Source of the DNA: Tipula vernalis
Taxonomy: Eukaryota; Arthropoda; Insecta; Diptera; Tipulidae
Assembly: GCA_958295665.1 (NCBI GenBank)
Contig: OY282560.1
Span: 101,471,930-101,535,929, forward strand
DNA length: 64,000 nucleotides
Direction of reading: 5' to 3'
Both the position numbers and the translations under genes were made by a program. The notes beneath the pieces are model-generated. The model did not search any database and was not told the DNA's origin. It saw only the letters and a list, made by a program, of their open reading frames with translations. Positions 10,090-20,811 of this stretch are shown here, in pieces (the first letter of the stretch is position 1; each line of letters begins with the position of its first letter).

Positions 10090-11225
10090 ATCTATATTGT
10101 GAAAAACCTATTTCAAAGCAATTCATAATTTATCGCATCCAGGCGTAAAATCTACAATTAAACTACTGACGGATAGGTTTGTATGGCCTAATATCAAAAA
10201 CGACTACAAAACGATGTCAGAACAATGCATGTCTTGTCAAAAAGGTAAAGTCACTCGCCATAACTAGCGACCCTTATCTAAATTCTTAATACCTGGTCAG
10301 CGTTTTAGCCATATAAACATCGATCTAGTTGGCCCTTTACCACCCTCAAGAGGTTTCAATTATTGCCTAACGTGCATTGACAGATTCACGCGATGGCCGG
10401 AGATAATCCCGATACCCAACATCTCGGCCGAAACTTTAGCTCGTGCATTGATGTCCGGCTGGATATCATGATTCGGTGCGCCTCGAAATATAACGACTGA
10501 CAGAGGTTGGCAATTTGAATCATCATTATTTAACGAATTGGCTAAGTTATTAGGTGTTCAACATTATCGTACAACCGCATATCACCCACAAGCGAAAGGG
10601 ATGATAGAAATATTACATAGAACCATAAAATCAGCCCTTAAATGTAATAACACTAACGACTGGGTGGATTGCATTCCTACAATTTTATTGAGACATCGCA
10701 CAATCTTCAAGGAAGATATCGGGGCGACACCAAGCGAATCCTTTACGTCTGCCTGGTGAATTTTTTGGCAGTACAGATTCTCGCATTTCTCAGTCAGAAT
10801 ATATAAACAAATTAAGGACCATTTTCAATAATTTAAAACCAGTTGAAGCTTCAAATCACAACACTAGTCGCAGTACGTTCATTCAAAGAGATCTAAAATC
10901 TTGTAGTCACGTTTTCCTTCGAGTGGGTGCGGTATCACCTCCGTTAACCCCACCATACAAGGGACCATATAAGGTCATTAAAAGGAAATGCAATACGTTC
11001 GTCATATTAATCAACGGACAGGATCAGGAGGTTGCTGTAGATCGGCTTAAAATAGCTTTTTTGGAGAATGACGGTTTGCAAACAGATAATAATGTTAAAG
11101 TCAGTAATAATCAAGGTAATACAAGAGACAATGCGACTAGGAAAGTTACTTTCGCACAACCACCTCCACAGTATTTAACCAGAAGAGGGCGCGTAATTAA
11201 AGCTCCGGGTAGATTTTCATCGTGA
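10090..11225 (+). pseudogene. Ty3/gypsy integrase relic to end of pol
   Basis: In order: HNLSHPGVKSTIKLL with CMSCQKGK (HHCC zinc finger), [15 protein letters not shown] with IDRFTRWPE (first catalytic Asp), [14 protein letters not shown] (second Asp, usually TDQG), then [13 protein letters not shown] with the catalytic Glu position. The tail includes PPYKGPYKVIKR and a basic RRGRVIKAPGRFSS C-terminus at 11223. Several stops and frame changes occur (for example at about 10265 and 10468). The polypurine tract GGAGGGGGAG and an LTR follow directly, so this is the genuine 3' end of the element. Confidence 0.85.
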
Positions 11226-11248
11226 CAAAGTCACTGGAGGGGGAGTAA

Positions 11249-11641
11249 TGTGGCGGTCGAGTTGCACTTGTATTGTGTTGGTTCGTTGGGTCGAAATAAT
11301 AAATGTTAGTACAGCCCTAGTAGCTGATTTTTTGGTCAACCCTTTTGGTGAAAAGAAAAACAAAAAAGTGCACGAACACATTTGGTACACACAGTTTTTA
11401 TCGTTTTATTGTGTTAGACATACCAAAATTGTGGGCCTCAATTTTGTGTTTTAAGTAAATTCTTTAGTGTTAATTATAAAAATTAAGAACCATTTTTACT
11501 TGAATAATTCAGTGGATTTGATAAATTAAAAATAAAATAGTAAAAAACCATTGTCGGAGTTGTTTATTTTACACGACAAAATTTGTGAGTTATAAATCTT
11601 CGCCATTATCAGACTGGAGTCAGATTGTGTACCCCACGACA
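11249..11641 (+). mobile_element. LTR of the plus-strand Ty3/gypsy element
   Basis: A polypurine tract (GGAGGGGGAG, 11237-11246) is followed by TGTGGCGGTC, and the candidate LTR closes with CCACGACA, giving TG...CA ends and 393 bp. What follows, ATTGGTGGTAC, closely resembles ATTGGTCGTCC found just inside the LTR of the minus-strand gypsy at 41.6 kb. That is the primer-binding-site position. The boundaries are inferred, since no second LTR copy was found. Confidence 0.55.
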
Positions 11642-11699
11642 ATTGGTGGTACGTTTTAATCATAGTTACGGTAATTTACTACAATTTGCGAACCATAAA

Positions 11700-12310
11700 C
11701 CATAGTTTCATCAAAAAGTCATTTTAGAACCCAACTTCCATCCTACATGTTAGGGTTAGTTATAACCGACTAAGAAATAGTCAAGTTCAATCCTAATCGG
11801 CTATATTCCAGAATTTCATCTAAAAATCATTTCAGAATCCCATTTCCATTTTGATTGAATTTAAATTCTGTTAAGGAATAACCAAATTCCACCCAAATTG
11901 GTTATGTTCCAGAACCTTTTGAAAATATTTTTTTAGAAGCCCTCCCCCCTCCTCCCAATTCATCATAATCGAAATTTCGACATAATCGGTTAAGAAATAG
12001 CCAAGTTTCATCCTACTTCGTCATATTCCAAAAGTTTATCTCAAAATCATTTTAAAATCCAATTTTCACCCTACTTGATGAATTTTATCAAAATCGGGTA
12101 AAAATAGCCAAGTTCCGTCCTAACCGGTGATGTCCATGCCAGAACTTTAGAAACCCATCGAACATATCGAATTTCATCAAAATCCGTTACGAAATAGCCA
12201 AGTTCAGCCGATAATGGCCATATTCCAGACCTTCATCAAATTTGGGTTAAGAAACGGCTGAGTTCCTAATTGGTGATTACCTTAATTGATTATATTTCAG
12301 AACTTATTCT
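11700..12310 (+). repeat. Degenerate 108-bp satellite array
   Basis: About five to six diverged units are recognised by recurring AATCATTTTAGAA, TCATCATAATCGG, AGAAATAGCCAAGTTC and ATATTCCAGAA words, in the same orientation as 4961-5263. Divergence is much higher than at that locus, which suggests an older array. Confidence 0.75.
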
Positions 12311-12385
12311 AAAAATTGATTTTAGCCAAGGCAAAACGTTGTTAAAGTTGGAAAATGTTGAAAAACCAGAAGGTTAAAATTATCG

Positions 12386-12661
12386 GTGGATATCTATATT
12401 GGAAGCTATAGGATAGGTATTGTTGAAGACGAATTAATCATTGACGCAAACAAAACCATAGTAATTGAACCGGTAAGAAGTGCACCAGCCTGGATCTTAG
12501 CAATGGTCGTGCTACCGAAAGAAAATGGCCGTATAAGAATTTGTGTTGACATTAAATGCGTTAATAAAGCAATTAAAAGAGAAAATCACTCGATACCCGT
12601 GATTGAAGACATTTCCAGCCACGTCACGACATCTCACCGCATGTTTATTACCAAAGTTTGA
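12386..12661 (+). pseudogene. Isolated Ty3/gypsy reverse-transcriptase fragment
   Basis: A 91-codon open stretch contains MVVLPKENGRIRICVDIKCVNKAI followed by KRENHSIPVIEDI. This matches the RT fingers of K02A2.6-like gypsy elements (VVVPKKNG-IRICVD, then N-A--RE-HPIP---E). It begins and ends abruptly without the catalytic YxDD. It belongs to a different gypsy lineage from the element upstream, whose equivalent motif is [12 protein letters not shown]. Confidence 0.7.
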
Positions 12662-12869
12662 TGTTTGCGATTTAGTGTGCCCCCTTCCCTTATCTTTACT
12701 TTTTTTGATATTATCGAAACGGCAATCGAATAACAATTTTCACAAACGCTCCAACAAAAGCTCCAAGAAATAACTCCCAATGTCTATATGCATTATGCAA
12801 TAAATCCTTACAACTTTGTTGTAAGTGGAAAAGGAAGATTAATTTTGGCCCGTAAGGTTATTTTTTGAG

Positions 12870-13345
12870 GATTGAGTTATGCATTGAGCTTGCGGTTGAG
12901 TTGGGTTTCGTTTGAAGGCAGCTGAAGATTTATTTATCTGTTGAATTTATGATTAAATTCGAATTAGCTTGAGTCGAGTTCATATACGCATATTGTAGTT
13001 TTTTAGACTATGTTGATTTGCGTGTTGAGTTCCGCGTTGAGTATGTTGTTGAATTGAGGTTGAGTCAGCGATTTGTTGAGAATTTATTTGATGGTTAAGG
13101 TGAGACTATATTGAGTTATTTGGGTTGAGTTCATACACGCATATATTTTTCGAATTGAGTTGATTTCGAGATTGAGTTGGCCGTTGCGTTTGAAGTTGAG
13201 TATAGACAGTTGAGATTTTGTTCGAGCTGGGGTTGAGTTGAAGTTTACTTGACGTTGAGTGAGGGTTTCAGTTGGGGTATTATTTCGATTAGGTTGAGGG
13301 TTGATTTGGTGATTGGAATTAGATGGTGAATAGCCAAGGAAAAAT
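12870..13345 (+). repeat. TTGAG-rich degenerate simple repeat
   Basis: GTTGAG, TTGAGTTG and related words recur dozens of times with spacers such as GTTCATACACGCATA and CGAATTGAGTTGA. The same words, reverse-complemented, form the AACTCAA-rich block at about 53480-53840, including a matching CATACACG/CGTGTATG spacer. Confidence 0.75.
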
Positions 13346-13560
13346 TATTAATAAATGTGGTTGATGATAGCCAAAATATTAAAAAAGCACCGGAACAATT
13401 TTATTTTCCTGTATTTTTCTTCTTCAAAGTCGGTCGAACACTAACGTTTTAAATTAATTTAAATTAAATTTTACACTTGATGATAAAAGCTACTCGTAGA
13501 GTCAACATTCTCCGCACCTTGATGGAATCATCCGTCAACATCTTTTTCTTCGTCTATTGG
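13346..13560 (-). mobile_element. Possible 3' LTR start of the minus-strand BEL/Pao element
   Basis: Beyond the end of integrase on the minus strand comes GGTGCGGAGAATGTTGACTC. BEL/Pao LTRs often begin TGTT after such a purine-rich stretch, so the LTR may start near 13510. No second copy was found upstream of gag, so the boundary is tentative. Confidence 0.3.
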
Positions 13561-13564
13561 TAGA

Positions 13565-14800
13565 GGGCAAAGCTTGATGATTGCACGTTTGAATTTGCCT
13601 CTAATGGTGTTGACAGCCGCTACTCTAAACTTCTTGTCTACCCCCGGATGTAGTTCGACGATTCAACCAAGTAACCATTTACACGGCGGAAGACCTTTAT
13701 CCTTTATGATCACTAACTGTCCTCCTTTTAAATTAGGTAATTCGTTGGACCATTTATGGCGAGATTGCAATGAAGTTACCTATTCTTTCGCCCAGCGAAC
13801 CCAAAAATGTTGTATAAGAGCATCCACTAACTCCCATCGTTTCAAAAGTGATAACTTCTGGTTTGTATAGTTTGGTTGTGGTAGTGACATTAACGGCCGG
13901 CCAACTAAAAAATCGCCTGGAGTAAGAGCACGAAAATCATCTGAATTAGATGATAGTGAAACTAAAGGCCTAGAGTTAAGAACGGCTTCGATTTGTTTCA
14001 AGGTAGTTAGCAGCTCTTCGTAGGTCAAATGCGCGTCACCCACAATGCGTCTTAGATGAAACTTCGTACATTTGACAGCAGATTCATAAATACCCCCAAA
14101 ATGTGGGGAGCCTGGTGGAGCAACATGCCATGCAACTATGTTTTCTGAGCACCATCCTTGTAGTCGTTGCGTATATGATCTTCGGACTGAAACAGTTTAA
14201 ATAGTTCATTTAATGTAGCGTTGGCCCCAACAAAATTTGTAGCATTGTCTGAATAAATAAATAGACAAAGACCTCTGGTCGCCACGAACCGTTTCAAGGC
14301 ACCGAGAAAAGACGCTATAGTTAGATCACTCACTAACTCTAGGTGGGCGGCCTGTACTGCAAAACACACAAATACACAGACATAAGCCTTGACCGGAACT
14401 CTTCCTCTCGCCTTGAAGTGAATGTAGAATGAACCACAAAAATCGATACCAGTTGTATCGAATGGTGATGATGGTTGAATACGCCTTGCATTGTATCTTT
14501 GGTCTGACTTTGAAGCACACCACACATTTCCGAAATACCTCACTGGCCAAACGTCTTCCGTTGATTGGCCAAAATCGTTCACGTGTAGCAGCAAGAAGCG
14601 CTTGAGGGCCAGCATGGAGGTACCTGGAGTGTAATAAAATAAAACTGTTAGTGTAAAACAACGATTTTTCGGAAGAAGGATTGGGTGCTTCATTGTATAT
14701 GAAAGTGTTGATTGTTGCAAACGGCCATCCTCTCGTAAAATTCCATCTTGATCCAAAAACACCGACAATGATTTCAAGGGATTTTTCAAAATGGACCTTC
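13565..14800 (-). pseudogene. BEL/Pao integrase, long but frame-broken
   Basis: The minus strand begins near 14789 with FLDQDGILREDGRLQQST and HPILLPK, the BEL integrase entry. It continues with HAGPQALLAATRERFWPING and CVVCFK (zinc region, in another frame), then TGIDFCGSFYI, VKAYVCVFVCFAVQAAHLEL with VSDLT, and YSDNATNFVGA (catalytic Asp block). After a short gap, LTYEELLTTLKQIEAVLNSR with ALTPGDFLVGRPL provides the Glu region, followed by the C-terminal RW-KEY segment and LPPCKWLLG. The catalytic blocks are all recognisable, and at least three frameshifts separate them. This is the best preserved BEL integrase in the window. Confidence 0.88.
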
Positions 14801-14801
14801 C

Positions 14802-15890
14802 TTAGCGTTGTAGTTGAAGTTTGTCACGAAAACATTTATTTTGTACAATGCGGATTATTGCCAATAGCCCCGATTCCTTTTCGGAAGTACTCAAATTTCC
14901 AACTTTTCGTAGATTAATATCTGGACCCTTTAATCTTGCATTCTCTATAAACCGACACACAAATGATATAATCCTTTGTAGTCGACCAAATGATTTATTC
15001 AATTTTATCGATTTGATGACGTCAGCTCTTTCAACCGATGATGCAGCCATACATACATTCCTTTTCCTTTCTAGAAATTCACTTGATGATTCAGTAACAA
15101 TGTTTGCAGGCCACTCAGTGGTTGAATTTGATAGAAACAGTGGACCATGGAGCCATATGTTTGACTGTAGCATTTGTGACGGATATAGGCCACGCGAAAC
15201 GATGTCTGCTGGATTATTTCTAGAATCGACATGTAAGAAATTTTGGTCAGTTCTTGTATGTTTGACACCCTATTGGCTACGAATGTCTTCCACGTAGATG
15301 ATGGAGCTTGAATCAAATTTAGCACTGTGGTAGAATCCGACCAGTAGTTTATGTTTTAAATCTCAATATTCAGTGCAGTATTTGTTTTTTTCATCAATTG
15401 GGCGGTAATGTAATTTTGCTTAAAGGGGCAGCACAAGAGTTGGCACAAAATAGCGCGGTGTAGAAATTTCCATCAGGTAAGCAGCATCTTGTATATATGA
15501 CAGCCCCTACGCCCCTTCGCTTGCATCAGAGAAACCATGCATGAACACGAAACGACATTAAATTTGGTAAATCATTTGCCCGTAAATCACGAAATTTTAT
15601 CCATTGTATAATAAGCCCTGGTGGCAGCTGATCAACCCGTCCTAACTTTAAATTCCATAAATTTTGCATAAATAATTTTCCTACAGTGATGACTGGTGCT
15701 GATATCCCAAGAGGGTCAAACACACGAGCGATATCTGATATCATCGCTGTTAGGCTGAAATGTCGTCTACATAGATGTCATCTTTCAAGACAGCGAAGCC
15801 CAAAGGATACGTAGCTTGTGAAGTTATTGCTAATTCTTTGAGGCAACTAGTAGCAAGAAATGATGCACTTCAGTACATGGATTATCACGA
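14802..15890 (-). pseudogene. BEL/Pao RT palm end, RNase H and linker
   Basis: The stretch around 15744-15526 reads ISDIARVFDPLGISAPVITV with GKLFMQNLW, the conserved BEL segment after the RT palm (YDPLG--SP). Further on, 15325-15071 contains SSTWKTFVANRVSNIQELTK, the RNase H F--NRV--I block, and 15173-14802 leads into integrase. The frame changes several times and a TGA/TAG-rich gap lies at about 15745-15890. Gene order is collinear with a complete BEL/Pao pol. Confidence 0.75.
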
Positions 15891-15897
15891 CACATAA

Positions 15898-16300
15898 TTA
15901 ACTGATAATTTGTATGTCATCTGAATTAACATCAATTTGTCGATACATCTTTGATATATATGCACTAAAAATATATCGATGGGTTCTGAAGCGAACTAAA
16001 ATAGTGAATAAGTCATTTTGACCTACAGGTCCCACCATTAAAATCTCGTTTAATGACTTTCCACTTGTAGACCTTGCAGATCCATCGAAGACGACACGCA
16101 ATTTTGTCATTGAGCTGTCAGGCTTCAACACACAATGATGCGGAAAAATGTAGTTATGAGGTGGCACGTTGTCTGAAGAATTCGGTGTCATATGACCCAA
16201 TTGTTTATATTCGTTGATAAAGTCAGAATATTGTTGCTTCAACTTTGGATTACGTCCTAGTTTTCCCTCTAACTTATAAAATCGACTTTGTGCCACCTCG
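15898..16300 (-). pseudogene. BEL/Pao reverse transcriptase, fingers and palm
   Basis: The frame reads AQSRFYKLEGKLGRNPKLKQ, then FINEYKQLGHM, YIFPHHCVLK, TKLRVVFDGSARSTSGKSLN with EILMVGP, and RFRTHRYIFSAYISKMYRQI. VVFDGSA and MVGP are BEL/Pao RT signatures. The first palm Asp block is altered: AYISKMYRQ replaces the usual DI-KMFRQ, with Asp changed to Tyr. The frame joins the upstream protease-linker ORF by a one-base shift near 16296. Confidence 0.85.
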
Positions 16301-17096
16301 TAACATTTCGGACAAAATGTTCCTCACAGGCTTGTTCCTCTAATGATATCGACTTAGATCGATCATTTTCGACTGATTCGAGTTTCCAAAAAGACTCTAT
16401 TTTATTTTCTAAGTCGAGGGATGCAGACAAACACGACAAAAAGGATCTTGATTCTGAATTGTTATTTATTGGTGGCATAAATGAACTTGAGTATACCCAG
16501 CCAAACACGGTGTTCTGAAGTATCGGAAGATCATCAGCCAGCCGAATCTGTCCATTTGACAGCAAGTTACAGAATATCTCAGCTCCCAATAGTTAATCGA
16601 TCTGTTGTGGTTTATTGAAGTTCTCATCAGCCAACGTAATATTGTCAATCGACGTTACTGGTTGAGGTTGAGATATTTTTGACAACACTTGAACATTGAT
16701 TGTAGCACAGTAGTCCGAGATTCTCGACATAATTGTGATTGTACCACAAACATCTGAAGTGACCGTGGAACCTCCAATTCCACAAACAGTACTTTTAGAT
16801 CCTCTAAATTTGAGTCGTAGCTTCGTGAATAATGTCTTAGTTATAAAGCTGATTAGAGACCCGGAATCTAGAAGTGCTCGTGCTAATACTGGCTCTGCAT
16901 ATTTACCTAACACTTGGACGAGTGCAGTAGCCAGAAAGATGTAGTTCTTTGACGTGGAAATTAACAAAGTATTCTCAATTGTTGATCCTTGACGTGCATG
17001 TGATTGCGATGAGGTTGGATTGGTTTGTGGTGGGGAATTAGTCGCATTAGGTGAGTTTGAAGTAGTATATGATGTCGCCTTGAACAAGCGCGACAT
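16269..17096 (-). pseudogene. BEL/Pao protease and protease-RT linker
   Basis: The frame 17096-16593 has a Ser/Asn/Pro-rich start, then FLATALVQVLG, RALLDSGSLISFITKTLF and VCGIGGS. This is the BEL aspartic protease with an LLDSGS active site. One TAA at 16593-16595 interrupts the frame. In the same phase it continues as LGAEIFCNLL, LPILQNTVFGWVYSS and a linker ending EQACEEHF before a frameshift into RT. The ILG-D-F and NT-FGWV motifs are typical. Except for the stop and the shift, this half of pol is close to intact. Confidence 0.83.
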
Positions 17097-17105
17097 GAAG
17101 TCGGA

Positions 17106-18129
17106 TCAATGACATTCTGTAGTAATATGTCCCTTTTTCAAACAATTGTAGCAAAGTTTATGTTCTTTGACCTTATTCCATCGATCCGAAATATTTTTAG
17201 ACAAAAACTTCTGGCAACGAAAAACCAAAATTCGATCTGCTAGGTCTGGATTAATGTACTGATGAAGTTGAAGACGATAATATTTTCTGAGAAACGACCG
17301 TTGTTTGAGGTTGTACATCAAGTTTATGACAATAAAGCGTAATAAATGTTAACACCTCTTGAAATGTTGCAAGTTTCTTTGGTGAAGCGGCATCTAACCA
17401 TTTCGATCGGGTTTCTGAATCTAACTTTTGGCCGTTTCACTGTAGTAAGCGATCTCAAATGGGACTTGAAGTTATCGACCATGTCTAGCAATTTTTTCGA
17501 TGAAGGCTTATCGATTGCCTTGAAGTTAAACAACGATCTTAAATGTTCTTCGCATATGTATTTTTCGTTGTCGTATCATTCTATTAAGATTTCGATTGCC
17601 TTCAAATAATTTTTGGCAGTGAAATCCAAAGATGCAATAGTAGACAAAGCAAACTCCTTTAATGAATTTTTCAGATACGTATAAACTTTACAATATCCGA
17701 CAGATTTTTGTTTGAATGGACTAATGATTTAAACGACTCAAAAAATCTGACCAATGCAACAAGTTGCCAGTAAATACCGGAAGTGTGATATCGGGTACCT
17801 TTGGAAAACTGTTCAAATAAGACGCAGTTTCCAAGTTCCTTTTATCTGGCATCAACTCCTCTATTCGAGATTCAATCTCAGGTCTAATATTGTAGTAGAC
17901 ATCTTCAATTATTTTGCGTGACTCATCTGCCATATATTCGTCATCGGTTAACAAAAGTTCTTATGCATCTTGGGTTTTAACAAATGAATTATACGTGTAA
18001 CTATGTCTTCGAGGCGCAACGTTAGAGCGGCCTTAGAGGCAGTAGCTAAATTTGCCTTTTTCCACCGGGCCGGTTCATAAAGTCTATATGAGCTGCAATT
18101 TACCTCGCCCTTTTTGCTTTATCTGCCAT
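17106..18129 (-). pseudogene. BEL/Pao gag with zinc knuckle
   Basis: A likely start ATG at 18129-18127 gives MADKAKRAR before a stop. Then come LTLRLEDIV, LTDDEYMADESRKIIEDVYYN (17954 on), a DUF1759 segment SFPKVPDITLPVFTGNLLHW with SDFL, and the gag core (FNFKAIDKPSSKKLLDMVDN). A perfect CCHC knuckle, CYNCLKKGHITTEC, lies at about 17106-17165. Four or more frame breaks are present. Together with the pol parts down to 13565 this is a full-length but dead BEL/Pao element of about 4.6 kb, excluding LTRs. Confidence 0.83.
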
Positions 18130-19160
18130 TAACGCAGATAAAGGAACGAATATTAATTAAAACTTGTACTTACAGTTAAGTCAGCCTCAATTCTGAATTT
18201 GATACACCTGATTTTTTTGTCTGAAGTATACCCTTCGCGGATCCGAAAAACTCACAGTAATTCGAAGTTGTGACGTTTTCTTGTCATCCATAATAACTTA
18301 TATTAATAAAAACCAGAACATTTTGAAAAATGTTCAAATTTAGGAGAATTTGAGGGGAACCCATAACCCAGGCATAACATATTTTAAGACTTTTTTGCTT
18401 ACTCCAAGTCATACAAAATTGTTTGCAAGTCGTAAAAAAACAAAAACGATTTATAAAATCTCGTAATGTTTTGGCCAATTCATATTTTTTTCTTTCTAGA
18501 AAATGAATCGATCCCAGTTCTATCCATTAATAATCTTTAAACCGAATAATTTTTTGAAATTGATTAAAAGTGATGTCACAAATTTGTAATGACCTCCACC
18601 AACAATAAACCAGTTATCCAGTCCAGTTTGTCAGCTCCTCATTATCTATTATATACATATATGTACATAAGATTAAATATAACTAGTTGGAAATATTTTA
18701 ACGTGTTCTTAAGCAAAAAAAAAAGAAAGAAAATAATGCGTAAACAAATCGTATCCGTCACGTGAACAGTATTGATTCTTAAAGATCAATATGAACACAT
18801 CTAATCGTTAAGCAAAGAGTTTGAAATTATTTATTCAAAAAAATGGTAAATCAACATTTATGGTATGAAATTAAAAATGTAAATCTTATTGCAAATCAAA
18901 CCAGATCTTTTCTAAAAAAAATTCCGGCCTCTTAAAGTTTTTATTTTCCTGTATACAGTCTACAAAGTATCCAAACATTGCAAATTGTTTGTATGCAAGA
19001 TGTCTGTTGGTTCTCACATAAAATTTTATAAAATCAGGGCGGAGCAGCTGTTCGATTAACAGACTGTTTTATCTACAATATATACAGAAAGGTCGATTGT
19101 TGCCGACAACACTAACCGTAATTCATTAATAAATAAAATTCATAAAATTTTCGTAAAAAG
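18130..19160. other. AT-rich sequence between BEL element and odorant receptor
   Basis: No gene was recognised. It should contain the BEL/Pao 5' leader, a possible lost LTR, and the promoter region of the receptor. A 16-base word TTTTATTTTCCTGTAT occurs both here (about 18943) and beyond the 3' end of the BEL element (about 13400). This could be an LTR remnant or chance in AT-rich sequence. Confidence 0.35.
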
Positions 19161-19322
19161 TTGAATGCACAAAATAAACACAAACTTAAAGTTTTCTTGT
19201 TAAACTTTGTGGGCGGGTTCCACCCAACTAAAAAAAACAAATATATAAACGTCTCCATCAAATTCAGTCAAGTCACAACATATTTACCGTTCACAACCTA
19301 CGACTACAAAAAAAAAAAAAAA

Positions 19323-20811
19323 TTGGAAATCGAAAAGGTAACATTTCGTAAAACATTCCGCGTAACCGATCTCGTATTGCTCGCAATTGGAATTCGCCGT
19401 GTCCGTGAATTTAATCCAAACACTTGGTATCAATATATTTGGCTAAATTTACCATTCATCATTTCATTCAACATTTTAATTGTGACAACAATTGGTGAAG
19501 CGCTCTATTTAATTGTAGCTTTGTACGAAACAGGATTTGCCTTACTCGAATTTACCGCACAATTACCATGCGTCATCTATTGTACGATTGGTGTTAGCAA
19601 AATGTTTATTACAACAAAGCGGCGTAATATGTTAGCCGAATTGTATGCCAAATTGGAAATAAATTGGCCACTCAAAGTTTCAACCGAAATTGAAAAGGAT
19701 ATTGTTGAAGATTATATGGGAGGTTGTATTTATTTTACGACAACATTTGCAATCATCAATACGATTATGGTGTCGGCATTTAATTTTTTGCCCATATGCG
19801 AAATGGTTTACAACAGTTACTATATGCTTGGTGTTAATAAAAGGCAGCTACCGTATAATATGTGGTTTCCATATTTTGATCAATTCGTTGGCGATAAGTA
19901 TTACGTCGTGTATTTGTTTCATGTTTTAGCTGGATATATTTTGGTGCTGGGTAATATGGTATGTGGGTCGCGATGTTTAATTAAAATCTATGCTAATTTA
20001 TAATTGATTATATTATGCAGGGATTTGATTGCCTTTATGGGATCCCGATAGCACATTTATGCATGCACTTTAAATTATTGCAAAATAGTTTTAAAACGTT
20101 TGTTCAATCCGATCAAAAGGATATAGAGACATTGAGGAAATGTATACGACAACATATCATATTGATTGAGTATGCGCGGTCACCATTTTTGTCTACAGCC
20201 TGCGCTAAATCTGGTTTAATATAATTTAAATTTTGATATTCACAGATTTCGAAAATATCTTGAGTCAGTATTTAGTGATGTGATGTTTATAAATTTTTTT
20301 GCCAGCTCCCTTGTGATTTGCTTGACTGGCTTTCAAGTAACGGTACGTATTTTATTCAGTCGACCATTTTGTTTTTTTACATACACAGATATTTTTCAGG
20401 CAATGTCCGGTTACAATTTAGTGAAATATGCATTATTTCTACTATGCTTCTTGATTGAATTGTTTATGCTGTGCTACTATGGCGAACAAATGCAGGAAAA
20501 TGTAAATAATGTGAAATTGATATTAAAATAATGTTTAATTAACATTTTTTTGGTTATGGTTTATTATTTAGAGTATTCAGGTTGCGTATAGTGTTTACAC
20601 AAGTGAATGGTATGAAACGGAGATCGAATGTCGTAAAATGGTTGCATACATAATGCATCGTTCCCAAAAGCCGGTTGTATTGACAGCGCTCCAATTTTGG
20701 GTGGTATCAATGCAAAGTTTTAGTAAAATTTTAAGTGCATCTTGGTCTTATTTCACATTGCTTAAAACCGTTTACAAGGAACTACCAAATCATGCTACCA
20801 ATAATAATTGA
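19323..20811 (+). CDS. Insect odorant receptor (7tm_6), five exons, start codon reads TTG
   Basis: Odorant receptors are seven-transmembrane ligand-gated ion channel subunits that work with Orco in olfactory neuron dendrites. Exons inferred from splice sites are 19323-19958, 20021-20169, 20246-20342, 20400-20501 and 20572-20811. The introns are 62, 76, 57 and 70 bp. Donors include GTATGT and GTACGT, and acceptors are TTATGCAG, TTCACAG, TTTTTCAG and TTATTTAG. Joined, they give about 407 residues, the family norm. The protein has hydrophobic helices from LVLLAIGIRR onward and the conserved C-terminal pattern: YSVYTSEWYE, RSQKPVVLTALQFW, then FSKILSASWSYFTLLKTVY. The 57-bp intron is a multiple of three without stops, so it reads through. 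No ATG exists in frame upstream of the first helix. The TTG at 19323, right after a run of A, sits where the start should be. A short upstream exon or a lost start is possible. Confidence 0.85.

Noticed and set aside
13574..13870. 98-codon plus-strand frame
   Set aside because: Antisense shadow of the BEL/Pao integrase C-terminus, which has clear family motifs on the minus strand.
16288..16944. Plus-strand frames within the BEL/Pao protease region
   Set aside because: Antisense to coding sequence with LLDSGS and NTVFGWV motifs on the minus strand.
18943..18958. 16-base match to sequence beyond the BEL/Pao 3' end as proof of an LTR pair
   Set aside because: Too short and AT-rich to define an LTR. 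No further similarity was seen around it.
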